Of a stretch of 24,871 nt of DNA, positions 14,299 to 20,875 are shown one piece after another. The position numbers and the translations under genes are program-made. Source of the stretch: CAG-103 sp963627135 (GTDB lineage: Bacteria > Bacillota > Clostridia > Oscillospirales > Oscillospiraceae); contig CAVFZY010000017.1 in assembly GCA_963627135.1 (NCBI GenBank), forward strand, positions 1 through 24,871. The letters run 5' to 3'. Below the pieces are notes generated by a model. It ran no database searches and was not told where the DNA came from. It saw only the letters and a program-made list of their open reading frames with translations. The first letter of the stretch is position 1; every line of letters begins with the position of its first letter.

Positions 14299-17200
14299 TT
14301 ACGGCCAGGGCGCCCGCGCCGCCTTGGGCGGCTTGGGCGCTTTCGGCGCTTTGGGCGCCTTCGGCGGATACAGCCGCCGGCGCAGGGCGCGCGGCAGCAC
14401 CCAGCGGTCGAGCAGGGCGAGCATGCCGGGCAGGAACAGCAGGATGAGGAGGATTGCCGAGAACGCGCCGATGGAGATCGTGCGGCAGATCTGCTCAATG
14501 GTCGGGTTGCCGAAAAATTTTCCGACGATCGCCGTGACGAACACCATGATCGAGCCGGAGGTCAGCACCGTGTGGATGCTGCCGCGATAGGCTGCGATGA
14601 GCGTATCGCGCACGGGCATGGTCTCACGCATCTCGCGGTAATAGCTCGTGTAGAGGATGCCGTAGTCGATCGTCGCGCCCATGAGGATGCACTCGACGAT
14701 CAGCAGCGCGAGGTAATAGATCTCCAGCCCCTGCAGGCCAATGACCGTGATGGTGATGAACACGCCGCACTGCACGATCAGCACGAGCAACGCCGGGATG
14801 ACGAGCGAGCGGAACGTGAACACAACAACGAGGAAGATCGACGCCGCCGTCAGCAGTGTGATGAGCAGCAGCTCGCTGTCAAAGCTGTTTTCCATCTCGT
14901 AGACCATGGCGCTGTTGCCGATGAGGTAGTAGTCCCCGGTCGTGGCGGCGTCAAGGTCCTGTGTGAGCTGGGCGATGAACGCGCTCGTCTCGTCCGACTC
15001 GCCCAGCAGCGTCGTCGTGAGCACGAGACGGGAGTAGTCGCTGCCGCGCAGCTGCGTGACAGCGTCGGTGAGCATCGTCTGCGCGTCGGTGATCTGCGCG
15101 CGCATGTCATCGGTCAGGAAGGAGTCAAAACGCGCGTCCGTAAGCAGATTGTTTTGCAGATAGTCAAACAGCTCCTGCATGGACAGCGTCCACGCATCGT
15201 CGCTGCTGTACACGCTGGCATAGTAGAGGAACAGCAGCTCCATCGTGCCGCGATTCAGCTGGCTGGACAGGCCCTGAAACAGGTTTGCCAGTTCCGCAGC
15301 CGTATAGCTCCGGCCGGAGGCGACCGCGTCGATGACCGTGCGCGCCGACTGGAGCTGGCTGGTGTCTACGCCGCTGAGCTGGGAGGCAAAGCGCGCGTCC
15401 GGCAGCACCTCCTGGCACAGAAAGTCCACGAACTGCTGCACCGAGAGCGTCCAACCGCTCGTGTCGCCGTGGCGGCTGATATAGAGCAGGTAGAGCTGGC
15501 GCATCTGCCCGGCGTCCATGCCGAGGAGGGTGGCAAGCTCCGGCGCTGAGTAGCTCGTGCCGTAAACAGAGCCGTTGATGATCCAGCTGAGTGTCGTGAT
15601 CTGCTGCGCCTGCGCGTCATCGAGCAGAGCGCTGTGGTCGGCGAGGAAGTTGGCCAGGTCCTGCATCGACACATCCCAGCCGCCCGTGACCAGGTCGACA
15701 TTGACCGCATGATACGCCACGAACAGCAGCTGCACCGTCTCCTCGTCCAAGCCGAGCATCTGCGCGATCTCGCCGCAGTCGCGCGGCGTGGTCATGGCGC
15801 TCACGTCCGTGAACGTCTGCAGCATGGCCGCCTGCTCGCGCGCCGAGGCATCGACCATATCGGCCATGGTGGGGTCGGTGAGCACTTCGTTGACAAGGAA
15901 GTCAGAGAAAACGGGCAGCGTCATGCCGCCGGTGCTCACGTCACCGTGCTGCGTGTAGTAATAGAGCAGCAGCTGCTTGGCATCCGCTGCGTCCATGCCG
16001 AGAAAGTCCGCCAGCGACTCCGCCGTCCGCTGCTGCGTGAGCGCGGCGGAGTCGGTGAATTTCTGCAGCGTCTGGAGGTTTGCCGTCATGCCCGCGTCGA
16101 GATACGGCGCGAAGGCGGCGTTATTTGCCACGTGCTCCGTGACAAAGCGCAGAAACTGGCCGGCCGGGATGGTCACGGCGCGGCCGCCGCTGTAGACATC
16201 ATAATAGATCATGCCCAGCATGTCGGCGCTGACCGGGATGCTGGCATCGAGCGCGCCGACGACGCCGGCCATCTGCGCCGCGGTGTACTGCCTGCCGAGC
16301 GTGGTGGAGTAGGACATGGCGCTCTTGACGTTCGGGTCGGCCTCGAGCCGGTCCGCCAGCGCGGCCACGGCGTCCTCGTCGGCGTTGCTGTACAGCACGA
16401 CGATGGGGTTATCCGCTGGAAACACCTCCGCGACCGGGTCGGTGTCCGTGAGCGTGTAGGCGATCTGGGTCGAGAGCTGCAGGACGTACGTGCCCGCGAA
16501 CAGCAGCACGAACGCCGCCGCGATCGCGCCGCGCCACCGGTAACTGAAGCGGCCGAGCGCCGCGAGCACGCTCCTGCGCTCACGCTTGGGCGCGTGCGGC
16601 TTTTTCGTCGTCCTGCGCACGAGCTTATCCGCCCACAAAATCAGGCCGGGCAGCACCGTGAACACGCACAGCAGGCTGCACAGCACGCCCTTGGCCAGCA
16701 CGATTCCGAGATCCATGCCGATCTTGAAGCGCATGAACACCAGCATCAGTAAGCCCACGATCGTCGTGACCGAGCTGCCGGTGATCGAGCCGAACGCCGC
16801 CGTGAGCGCGCGCGTCATGGCGGCCTCGCGGTCGGGGTTGACCTGCAGCTCCTGCCGGTAGCGGTTCATGAGGATGATGGAATAGTCCATCGAGAGCGCG
16901 AGCTGCAAAATGGCTGAGATGCTCGCCGTGACGTCCGACGTCTCGCCGAGGAAGATGTTCGTGCCCTGGTTGATGAGCACGGCAATGCCGATTGTGATGA
17001 GAAACAACACCGGCTCAAAATACGACGGGCAGGCGATCAGCAAAATGACCGTCAAAATCGACAGCGCGAGAATGATGACGATCGGGGGGATGTCCGGCGT
17101 CGAGGTATCGTCGCTGCGCACGGCGACGTCGTAGCCGTCAAAGCGGTCGGCTACGTCGCGCTCGATCTGCGCCTCCTCGTCGGACTTGTAGTCATACTGC

Positions 17201-17553
17201 GTCGTGAGCTTGTAGAGCGTGGCATCGCCGCGGTTATAGTCGTCGCTGTCCGGCTCGTAGGCCACGCTGTCCACGTTCGGAATTTCCGCCAACTGCTCGC
17301 GGATGGCGAGCTTGTCGCGCACGTCCAGCCCGCGGAACATGACGCGGATGGTGTACGTCTCCGCCACGTCGGGGAAGGCCTCGTTCATGCGATCCATGCC
17401 GATCTTCATCTGAGAGCTGTCCGGCAGGTACTTGGTCATATCGGTGTTGATGCCGACGAAGGGCATCAGCGCCGCACAGACCACCGCCAGAACCAGCATG
17501 ATGACAAGCAAGAGCTTGCGTTTTTTGACGATGAAAGCTGCAATCTTCTGCAT
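14299..17553 (-). CDS. MMPL/RND-family transporter with expanded repeat loop
   Basis: A 1084-residue 12-helix exporter. First helix about 13-33, first loop to about 155, helices 2-6 with SMDYSIILMNRY at 221-232, second extracytoplasmic loop about 360-890, helices 7-12 with TIDYGILYTSYY at 961-972. The second loop is unusually long, because a module of about 80 residues is repeated roughly five times (423-842). Modules share L-G-M-D then LLxxYYxxxGD, FxxFLxxEVLxD and a final helix. The last 22 residues are a Lys/Pro/Ala tail (PPKAPKAPKAPKPPK) in the cytoplasm. AAAGGAG lies 11 bases before the ATG. It diverges from the nitroreductase, and no regulator is directly attached. It is a paralogue of the transporter at 7362-10910 but lacks that protein's coiled-coil domain, which is supplied separately by the convergent neighbour (inference). 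The substrate is unknown. Confidence 0.92.
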   Translation of the reverse strand: MQKIAAFIVKKRKLLLVIMLVLAVVCAALMPFVGINTDMTKYLPDSSQMKIGMDRMNEAFPDVAETYTIRVMFRGLDVRDKLAIREQLAEIPNVDSVAYEPDSDDYNRGDATLYKLTTQYDYKSDEEAQIERDVADRFDGYDVAVRSDDTSTPDIPPIVIILALSILTVILLIACPSYFEPVLFLITIGIAVLINQGTNIFLGETSDVTASISAILQLALSMDYSIILMNRYRQELQVNPDREAAMTRALTAAFGSITGSSVTTIVGLLMLVFMRFKIGMDLGIVLAKGVLCSLLCVFTVLPGLILWADKLVRRTTKKPHAPKRERRSVLAALGRFSYRWRGAIAAAFVLLFAGTYVLQLSTQIAYTLTDTDPVAEVFPADNPIVVLYSNADEDAVAALADRLEADPNVKSAMSYSTTLGRQYTAAQMAGVVGALDASIPVSADMLGMIYYDVYSGGRAVTIPAGQFLRFVTEHVANNAAFAPYLDAGMTANLQTLQKFTDSAALTQQRTAESLADFLGMDAADAKQLLLYYYTQHGDVSTGGMTLPVFSDFLVNEVLTDPTMADMVDASAREQAAMLQTFTDVSAMTTPRDCGEIAQMLGLDEETVQLLFVAYHAVNVDLVTGGWDVSMQDLANFLADHSALLDDAQAQQITTLSWIINGSVYGTSYSAPELATLLGMDAGQMRQLYLLYISRHGDTSGWTLSVQQFVDFLCQEVLPDARFASQLSGVDTSQLQSARTVIDAVASGRSYTAAELANLFQGLSSQLNRGTMELLFLYYASVYSSDDAWTLSMQELFDYLQNNLLTDARFDSFLTDDMRAQITDAQTMLTDAVTQLRGSDYSRLVLTTTLLGESDETSAFIAQLTQDLDAATTGDYYLIGNSAMVYEMENSFDSELLLITLLTAASIFLVVVFTFRSLVIPALLVLIVQCGVFITITVIGLQGLEIYYLALLIVECILMGATIDYGILYTSYYREMRETMPVRDTLIAAYRGSIHTVLTSGSIMVFVTAIVGKFFGNPTIEQICRTISIGAFSAILLILLFLPGMLALLDRWVLPRALRRRLYPPKAPKAPKAPKPPKAARAPWP
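15028..16287 (-). repeat. Tandem ~80-residue modules inside the second transporter
   Basis: Protein-level repeats, at about residues 423-508, 510-592, 593-669, 671-750 and 752-842. Shared positions include ELATLLGMDAGQMRQLYLLY against SLADFLGMDAADAKQLLLYY, then HGDxS, then FxxFLxxEVL(P/T)D(A/P). The DNA copies are diverged, so the duplication is old and the repeats are maintained by selection. Confidence 0.7.
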
Positions 17554-17603
17554 GGCTGGGGGTACTCCTTTCGCACGCGACAGCGGATAGAAATTAATTG
17601 AAT

Positions 17604-17609
17604 ATTATA
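17604..17609 (-). promoter_or_regulatory. Extended -10 of the second MMPL transporter
   Basis: Minus-strand TGCTATAAT, an extended -10, about 50 bases upstream of the transporter ATG. There is no recognisable -35, which an extended -10 can tolerate. Confidence 0.5.
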
Positions 17610-17625
17610 GCACATCGCCGCCGGA

Positions 17626-17636
17626 TATGGTATACT
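17626..17636 (+). promoter_or_regulatory. Extended -10 of the nitroreductase
   Basis: ATGGTATACTG contains TGNTATACT, an extended -10 (hexamer 17631-17636), 32 bases before the start codon. It is back to back with the transporter promoter. Confidence 0.55.
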
Positions 17637-17668
17637 GTTTGTAACAAATTTTGAACGGAGGTCATCAT

Positions 17669-18190
17669 ATGGCAAACGATTTTCTGACACTGATCCGTAC
17701 CCGGCGGAGCATCCGCGCCTACAAGCCGGACGCCGTGCCCGCAGACGCGCTCGCGCGCGTGCTTGAAGCCGGCACCTATGCCCCGTCCGCCATGGGCGAG
17801 CAGTCGGCGATGATCGTCGCCGTGGAGACCAAGGCTTACCGCGACCAGCTCTCGAAGCTCAACGCCGCCGTGATCGGCAAGGATGTCGACCCCTACTACG
17901 GCGCGCCGATGATCGTGGTCGTGCTCGGCAACGGCGAGAGCGCAAACTATCTGGCCGACGGCAGCTGCGTGCTCGAAAACCTCATGCTGGCCGCGCACGC
18001 TGAGGGGCTCGGCACCGTGTGGGTCAACCGCGAGCGTGAGATCTTTGACAGCCCGGACGGCAAAGCGCTGCTACGCGACTGGGGTCTGCCGGAGACGCTG
18101 CGCGGCGTCGGCGCGGTCGCGCTCGGCTACGCCGCCGGTCCCGCGCCGGAGGCCGCCCCGCGCAAGGAAAACTACATCTTGCATGTTTGA
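17669..18190 (+). CDS. Nitroreductase-family FMN oxidoreductase
   Basis: A 173-residue flavoprotein of the nitroreductase superfamily, expected to bind FMN as a dimer and reduce nitro groups, quinones or similar electrophiles with NAD(P)H. RTRRSIRAYKPDAVP (10-24) holds the FMN phosphate-binding Arg residues. AGTYAPSAMGEQ follows (34-45), ENLMLAAHAEGLGTVWVNRE (103-122) is the core helix and flavin-contacting strand, and PRKENYI closes the fold. The start ATG at 17669 has ACGGAGGT 7 bases upstream; an earlier TTG reading would include that site. It is short for the superfamily (usually 170-220) but complete. It diverges from the second MMPL transporter and has no operon partner on its strand. 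The physiological substrate is unknown. Confidence 0.92.
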   Translation: MANDFLTLIRTRRSIRAYKPDAVPADALARVLEAGTYAPSAMGEQSAMIVAVETKAYRDQLSKLNAAVIGKDVDPYYGAPMIVVVLGNGESANYLADGSCVLENLMLAAHAEGLGTVWVNREREIFDSPDGKALLRDWGLPETLRGVGAVALGYAAGPAPEAAPRKENYILHV

Positions 18191-18255
18191 AGCAAACAAA
18201 GACCGGAAACAAAAACCGCCCGCTCTGCAGCAAAACGATGGAGCAGCAGTGGCGC

Positions 18256-18281
18256 TCGAGGGGGGCAAGGGCCCGCCTCGA
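18256..18281 (+). terminator. G+C-rich hairpin after the nitroreductase
   Basis: TCGAGGGGGGC (18256-18266) pairs with GCCCGCCTCGA (18271-18281) with one mismatch and a 4-base loop. There is no T tract, so termination is uncertain. Confidence 0.35.
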
Positions 18282-18294
18282 ATCTAATCAAATG

Positions 18295-18331
18295 TTTGTC
18301 AGGAAAGTCCGTGCCGGACTTTCCTGACAAA
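18295..18331. repeat. Perfect 16-bp-arm palindrome
   Basis: TTTGTCAGGAAAGTCC (18295-18310) and its exact complement (18316-18331) around a 5-base loop. Neither direction has a proper T tract beyond the stem's own T ends, so it is an odd terminator. It might act on the nitroreductase transcript or be a dispersed palindromic element. Confidence 0.6.
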
Positions 18332-18360
18332 AAACCGCCCGCCGGAGTTCCGGCGGGCGG
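18329..18360 (-). terminator. Intrinsic terminator of the EFR1 gene
   Basis: CCGCCCGCCGG (18335-18345) and CCGGCGGGCGG (18350-18360) form an 11-bp perfect stem, followed on the minus strand by six T. It lies 25 bases after the stop codon. Confidence 0.9.
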
Positions 18361-18385
18361 GCTGCTATGTAGAGAGAAAAACCGC

Positions 18386-19168
18386 TCAGTCGATGTGGAT
18401 GACCGACTCGGTCAGCTCCGCGGCAGTCACGTTGGGGTTGTGATAATGCTCGCGGCGGTCGGTGATCCTGCCGAGTGAGATGGCCTGCTGCGGGCAGTAC
18501 TGCAGGCAGCTCAGGCACTGGATGCAGCTGCCGCCGATGACGGCGCGGCCGCCCTCGATGCGGATGTTACCGCGCGGGCAGAGCCTGACGCACTGACCAC
18601 AGCCGACGCACGCATCGCTGACGGAAAATTTCTGCGCCTTGCCGGCCACGATCTTCGGCCAGACGCTGCTCTCGAGCTGGTTGATGGGCTTTTTCGGCGG
18701 GGCCTTGTGCGAGACCGCGCCGGTGCGGACGGCCTGCGCGATCTGTTTTGCCTTTTTGTCCGCGCGGCGCTGCGCCATGGCGGGTGTCACCGGCGGCAGC
18801 ATCACGCTGTGCGGCAGCAGCCAGATGCACGCGCACTGGTGCGACACGGCCGTCCAGTATCGCAGGGGGATGATGCTGTCGAGCTTGTACAGGCCGGAGC
18901 CCATATAGCCCGCATACTGGCAGACGCCGAACGTATACGCCGTGAGGCCGACCCGGATCTTGCGCAAGGATTCCTCCACACCGCCGGGCAGACCGCCGCC
19001 GTAGCACGGGAAGACGAAGCCGACGCGCTTGGCGTCGCGCACGTCCGTGACCGCAGGCTCCCTGCGCATGAGAATGATGTCCGTGTCGCCCAGCTCCCGG
19101 GCGATGGTTTTCGCCATGTCGAGACAGTTGCCGGTACCAGAGTAGCAGAAGATCACATTTTCGCTCAT
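18386..19168 (-). CDS. EFR1-family protein: flavodoxin-like domain with two [4Fe-4S] clusters
   Basis: A 260-residue cytosolic electron carrier. Residues 1-150 are a flavodoxin-like domain with the FMN phosphate loop CYSGTGNCLDMAK (8-20) and FPCYGGGLPGGVEE (53-66). A linker leads to a bacterial 2[4Fe-4S] ferredoxin: Cys187, 190, 193, 197 (CVGCGQCVRLCP) and Cys215, 218, 221, 225 (CIQCLSCLQYCP). Together these suit single-electron transfer between iron-sulfur and flavin centres. The chosen start is the ATG at 19166-19168 with AGGGAG 8 bases upstream; a GTG three codons earlier overlaps the region just after that site. It diverges from a TetR regulator across a shared symmetrical promoter. It could feed electrons to the dehydratase-family enzyme nearby, but that is only proximity. 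Confidence 0.9.
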   Translation of the reverse strand: MSENVIFCYSGTGNCLDMAKTIARELGDTDIILMRREPAVTDVRDAKRVGFVFPCYGGGLPGGVEESLRKIRVGLTAYTFGVCQYAGYMGSGLYKLDSIIPLRYWTAVSHQCACIWLLPHSVMLPPVTPAMAQRRADKKAKQIAQAVRTGAVSHKAPPKKPINQLESSVWPKIVAGKAQKFSVSDACVGCGQCVRLCPRGNIRIEGGRAVIGGSCIQCLSCLQYCPQQAISLGRITDRREHYHNPNVTAAELTESVIHID

Positions 19169-19200
19169 GTGAAACACTCCCTTAAATTTTGATCGTCCCT

Positions 19201-19230
19201 ATTGTACACCAAACTTTTTTGCGATACAAT
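19201..19230. promoter_or_regulatory. Symmetrical overlapping divergent promoters
   Basis: Plus strand: -35 TTGTAC (19202-19207), 17-base spacer, -10 TACAAT (19225-19230), driving the TetR gene. Minus strand: -35 TTGTAT (19224-19229), 17-base spacer, -10 TACAAT (19201-19206), driving the EFR1 gene. The two promoters occupy the same 30 bases face to face, each -35 overlapping the other's -10. The outer arms CTATTGTA and TACAATAG are a perfect inverted repeat and a likely operator. Confidence 0.75.
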
Positions 19231-19263
19231 AGTCCCGTAAAATATAGAACGTTGGAGGCCAAA

Positions 19264-19821
19264 ATGTACCACATCAAGAACGACAAACGCGCGCAGGCGT
19301 CCACGGAGCTCATTTGCGCAGGCCTTTTGGCCTGCATGCAGGAAAAACCGTTCGCGCGCATCACGATCACGGACGTGCAGCACGCATCGACGGTGAGCCG
19401 CTCGACGTTTTACCGCAACTTCGACTGTCTCGAGGATGTGCTGGCGCTGCTGTGCGACCGCGGATTTCAGGCCGTGTTCACCGAGTACAACGCCCTGCCG
19501 CCAGAGCAGCGCGGCAGCCTGGCCAAGGCGGTGTTTCAGTACTGGTTTCGCAGCAACGCGGTGCTCGAGGCGCTCGTGCAGATCCACCGGACGGACATTT
19601 TGTTCGACAGTCTGCGCCGCAGCTCCGGCCTGATTGAGGCGCTGCAGCCGCTGGCGGACGATCCCGCGCGGTTTGACTATTTTGTCGCCATCATCACCTC
19701 GTCCATGATTGGCGTGCTGACCGTCTGGGTCGAGCACGGCAAGACGGAGACGGAGGATCAGATGGTGCAAAAGCTTACCAGCGCCTTCATCGAGATGGCG
19801 ATCCTGCAGCTGCCCGGCTGA
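19264..19821 (+). CDS. TetR/AcrR-family regulator
   Basis: A 185-residue regulator. The helix-turn-helix is at about 10-55: RAQASTELICAGLLACMQEK, FARITITDVQHASTVSRSTF, YRNFDCLEDVL. The C-terminal ligand domain (60-185) is helical and has an aromatic-rich segment, AVFQYWFRSNAVLE. TTGGAGG lies 6 bases before the ATG at 19264; an earlier in-frame start lies in the promoter. It diverges from the EFR1 gene and shares a symmetrical promoter with it, so autorepression plus repression of that gene is the simplest model. The effector is unknown. Confidence 0.9.
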   Translation: MYHIKNDKRAQASTELICAGLLACMQEKPFARITITDVQHASTVSRSTFYRNFDCLEDVLALLCDRGFQAVFTEYNALPPEQRGSLAKAVFQYWFRSNAVLEALVQIHRTDILFDSLRRSSGLIEALQPLADDPARFDYFVAIITSSMIGVLTVWVEHGKTETEDQMVQKLTSAFIEMAILQLPG

Positions 19822-19890
19822 AAAATCCGGTCCTTCCCGGTGTGGAAGTGTCCCCCAAAAAGTTAGACAAAAAAGCAGCGCAAAAATTGT

Positions 19891-20010
19891 TCAAGCCGCC
19901 GAAAGGGGTTGCTGGCTGTGAATTGCAGGCAGCAGGCCCTTTCGCTTTGCCTGGATACGCCCGCTGTTATAGTAATCCGGATATTTCCACGATTTCTTTT
20001 TTGACAGCTC
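19891..20010 (-). pseudogene. IS3-family orfB transposase, C-terminal fragment
   Basis: The minus frame ending at TGA (19891-19893) contains DYYNSGRIQAKRKGLLPA, which matches the YYNxxRIxxKxKGLSP motif close to the end of IS3-family integrase-type transposases, followed by a short tail ending in SAA. The catalytic DDE residues and everything upstream are missing. The 5' limit given is approximate. Confidence 0.65.
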
Positions 20011-20142
20011 CACATTTATCCGCACAATTCGTCCGTTTCAGATGATAGTAGAAGGCTGCACGGGCAGCTGAGCAATTAAGAGAAGAATCTCCAAGGAATG
20101 GCTTTGCCTCAACTTCGGGTAGATTTGCTCCCATGCGCCAAC

Positions 20143-20271
20143 TCATTTGTAGTCATTGATTTCAAACTGTCTTGCCGCTTCATGGTAACGCAGCTTTTCT
20201 TCCTGCATGGTTTCTACGACCTGTTTCCTGAACTCCGGTGTGTATCGCTTGTTCGGTATCCCTTTTGGCAT
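20143..20271 (-). pseudogene. IS3-family orfA fragment with a nonsense codon
   Basis: The frame begins MPKGIPNKRYTPEFRKQVV and continues with the helix-turn-helix of an IS3-type OrfA (LRYHEAARQFEI). It stops at a TGA (20143-20145) after 42 codons. Directly beyond the stop the frame reads VGAWEQIY, the expected continuation (usually KRVAxWERIY), so a CGA-to-TGA change truncated it. Sequence after that loses all similarity. Confidence 0.75.
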
Positions 20272-20278
20272 AGTTAAA

Positions 20279-20324
20279 CACCCCATTTGTTAGACATGCG
20301 GCATCATGTCCAACAAATGGGGTG
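20279..20324. repeat. Long inverted repeat at the IS end
   Basis: CACCCCATTTGTTAGACATG (20279-20298) and its near-exact inverse (20305-20324, one mismatch) flank a 6-base loop upstream of orfA. In an intact element such a hairpin could hide the transposase ribosome binding site from read-through transcripts. Confidence 0.6.
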
Positions 20325-20366
20325 CAGTTCGATCTGCTGCCGGGAGTGTTTTGCTGCCAAAACAGA

Positions 20367-20383
20367 CCCCGGAAACTGCGGGG
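20367..20383 (-). terminator. Weak hairpin after the dehydratase operon
   Basis: CCCCG (20367-20371) and CGGGG (20379-20383) form a 5-bp stem, followed on the minus strand by TCTGTTTTGG. It lies 20 bases beyond the last stop codon; a weak terminator at best. Confidence 0.35.
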
Positions 20384-20402
20384 GGCTGCTGTGGCGCGCG
20401 TG

Positions 20403-20669
20403 TCAGAACTTGACAAAGCCGGTGGTCGTGCCCATCGGGTAGCCGAGCGTCCACTCCTGCCTGCCGCAGTGGGGGCAGACCTCGCCGCGCGCTTTGAGCT
20501 CGTCGAGGAAGGCCTCGGCGCGCATGATGTACATATTCGTCTTGCGCACGTAGCGGCAGTGCCCGCAGAAGACCACATAGGTCGCAAAGCTGTCGTAGAT
20601 GCCGCGGGCGCGGTTTTCCTTTTCCTCGGCGGTCAGCGGCCGGGGATTGACATTATGATTGACTGCCAT
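20403..20669 (-). CDS. Small zinc-ribbon protein of the dehydratase operon
   Basis: 88 residues with two knuckles, Cys35-x2-Cys38 (FCGHCRY) and Cys65-x2-Cys68 (VCPHCGR), separated by a basic, Met/Arg/Lys-rich helix. This spacing suits one zinc ion (rubredoxin or zinc-ribbon fold) or possibly a rubredoxin-like iron centre. GGGGAGGAG lies 6 bases before the ATG. It is the last of four tightly spaced genes, 17 bases after the small membrane protein. The family was not recognised. An assembly, electron-transfer or regulatory partner of the dehydratase-like enzyme is conceivable, on context only. Confidence 0.82.
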   Translation of the reverse strand: MAVNHNVNPRPLTAEEKENRARGIYDSFATYVVFCGHCRYVRKTNMYIMRAEAFLDELKARGEVCPHCGRQEWTLGYPMGTTTGFVKF

Positions 20670-20686
20670 GGTTTGCTCCTCCCCTG

Positions 20687-20860
20687 TCAGATCTGGTGCT
20701 CATGCTTGACGCTGTCATAGTGTTTGTTCAAAAACGGCACGACGACGGAGCGCATAAGCTTCATGTCGAGGTTATAGTAATAGATCACGAACAGCGCGGC
20801 CAGCGCGCCGCCGGTGATGCCAAAGGCTCGGAACAGGAACTGTGCAAATTTGCATTTCAT
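20687..20860 (-). CDS. 57-residue membrane peptide of the dehydratase operon
   Basis: A short gene that a 60-residue cut-off misses. The start ATG at 20858-20860 has AAAGGAGGT 8 bases upstream, one of the best ribosome binding sites in the window. The product begins MKCKFAQFLFRAFG, has one hydrophobic helix at about 10-30 (ITGGALAALFVIYYY), then a basic amphipathic part (MKLMRSVVVPFLNKHYDS) and a polar tail rich in His and Lys. It lies 15 bases after the large dehydratase subunit and 17 before the zinc-ribbon gene. It could tether the complex to the membrane. No family was recognised. Confidence 0.75.
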   Translation of the reverse strand: MKCKFAQFLFRAFGITGGALAALFVIYYYNLDMKLMRSVVVPFLNKHYDSVKHEHQI

Positions 20861-20875
20861 ATCGGTGGACCTCCT

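Larger units (their letters stand above)
19849..20326 (-). mobile_element. Degenerate, internally deleted IS3-family insertion sequence
   Basis: Two related terminal inverted repeats bound the element: TGTCCCCCAAAAAGTTAGACA (19849-19869) and, inverted, TGCACCCCATTTGTTGGACA (20307-20326). Inside, on the minus strand, are the start of an IS3-type orfA and the very end of an orfB, joined by about 100 bases of unassignable sequence. At 478 bases it is about a third of a functional element. No target-site duplication is obvious. It lies between the TetR gene and the terminator of the dehydratase operon and fills most of the gap. Confidence 0.8.

Noticed and set aside
15634..16752. 372-codon plus-strand frame over the second transporter
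   Set aside because: Antisense shadow, no signature, composition biased toward Arg and His.
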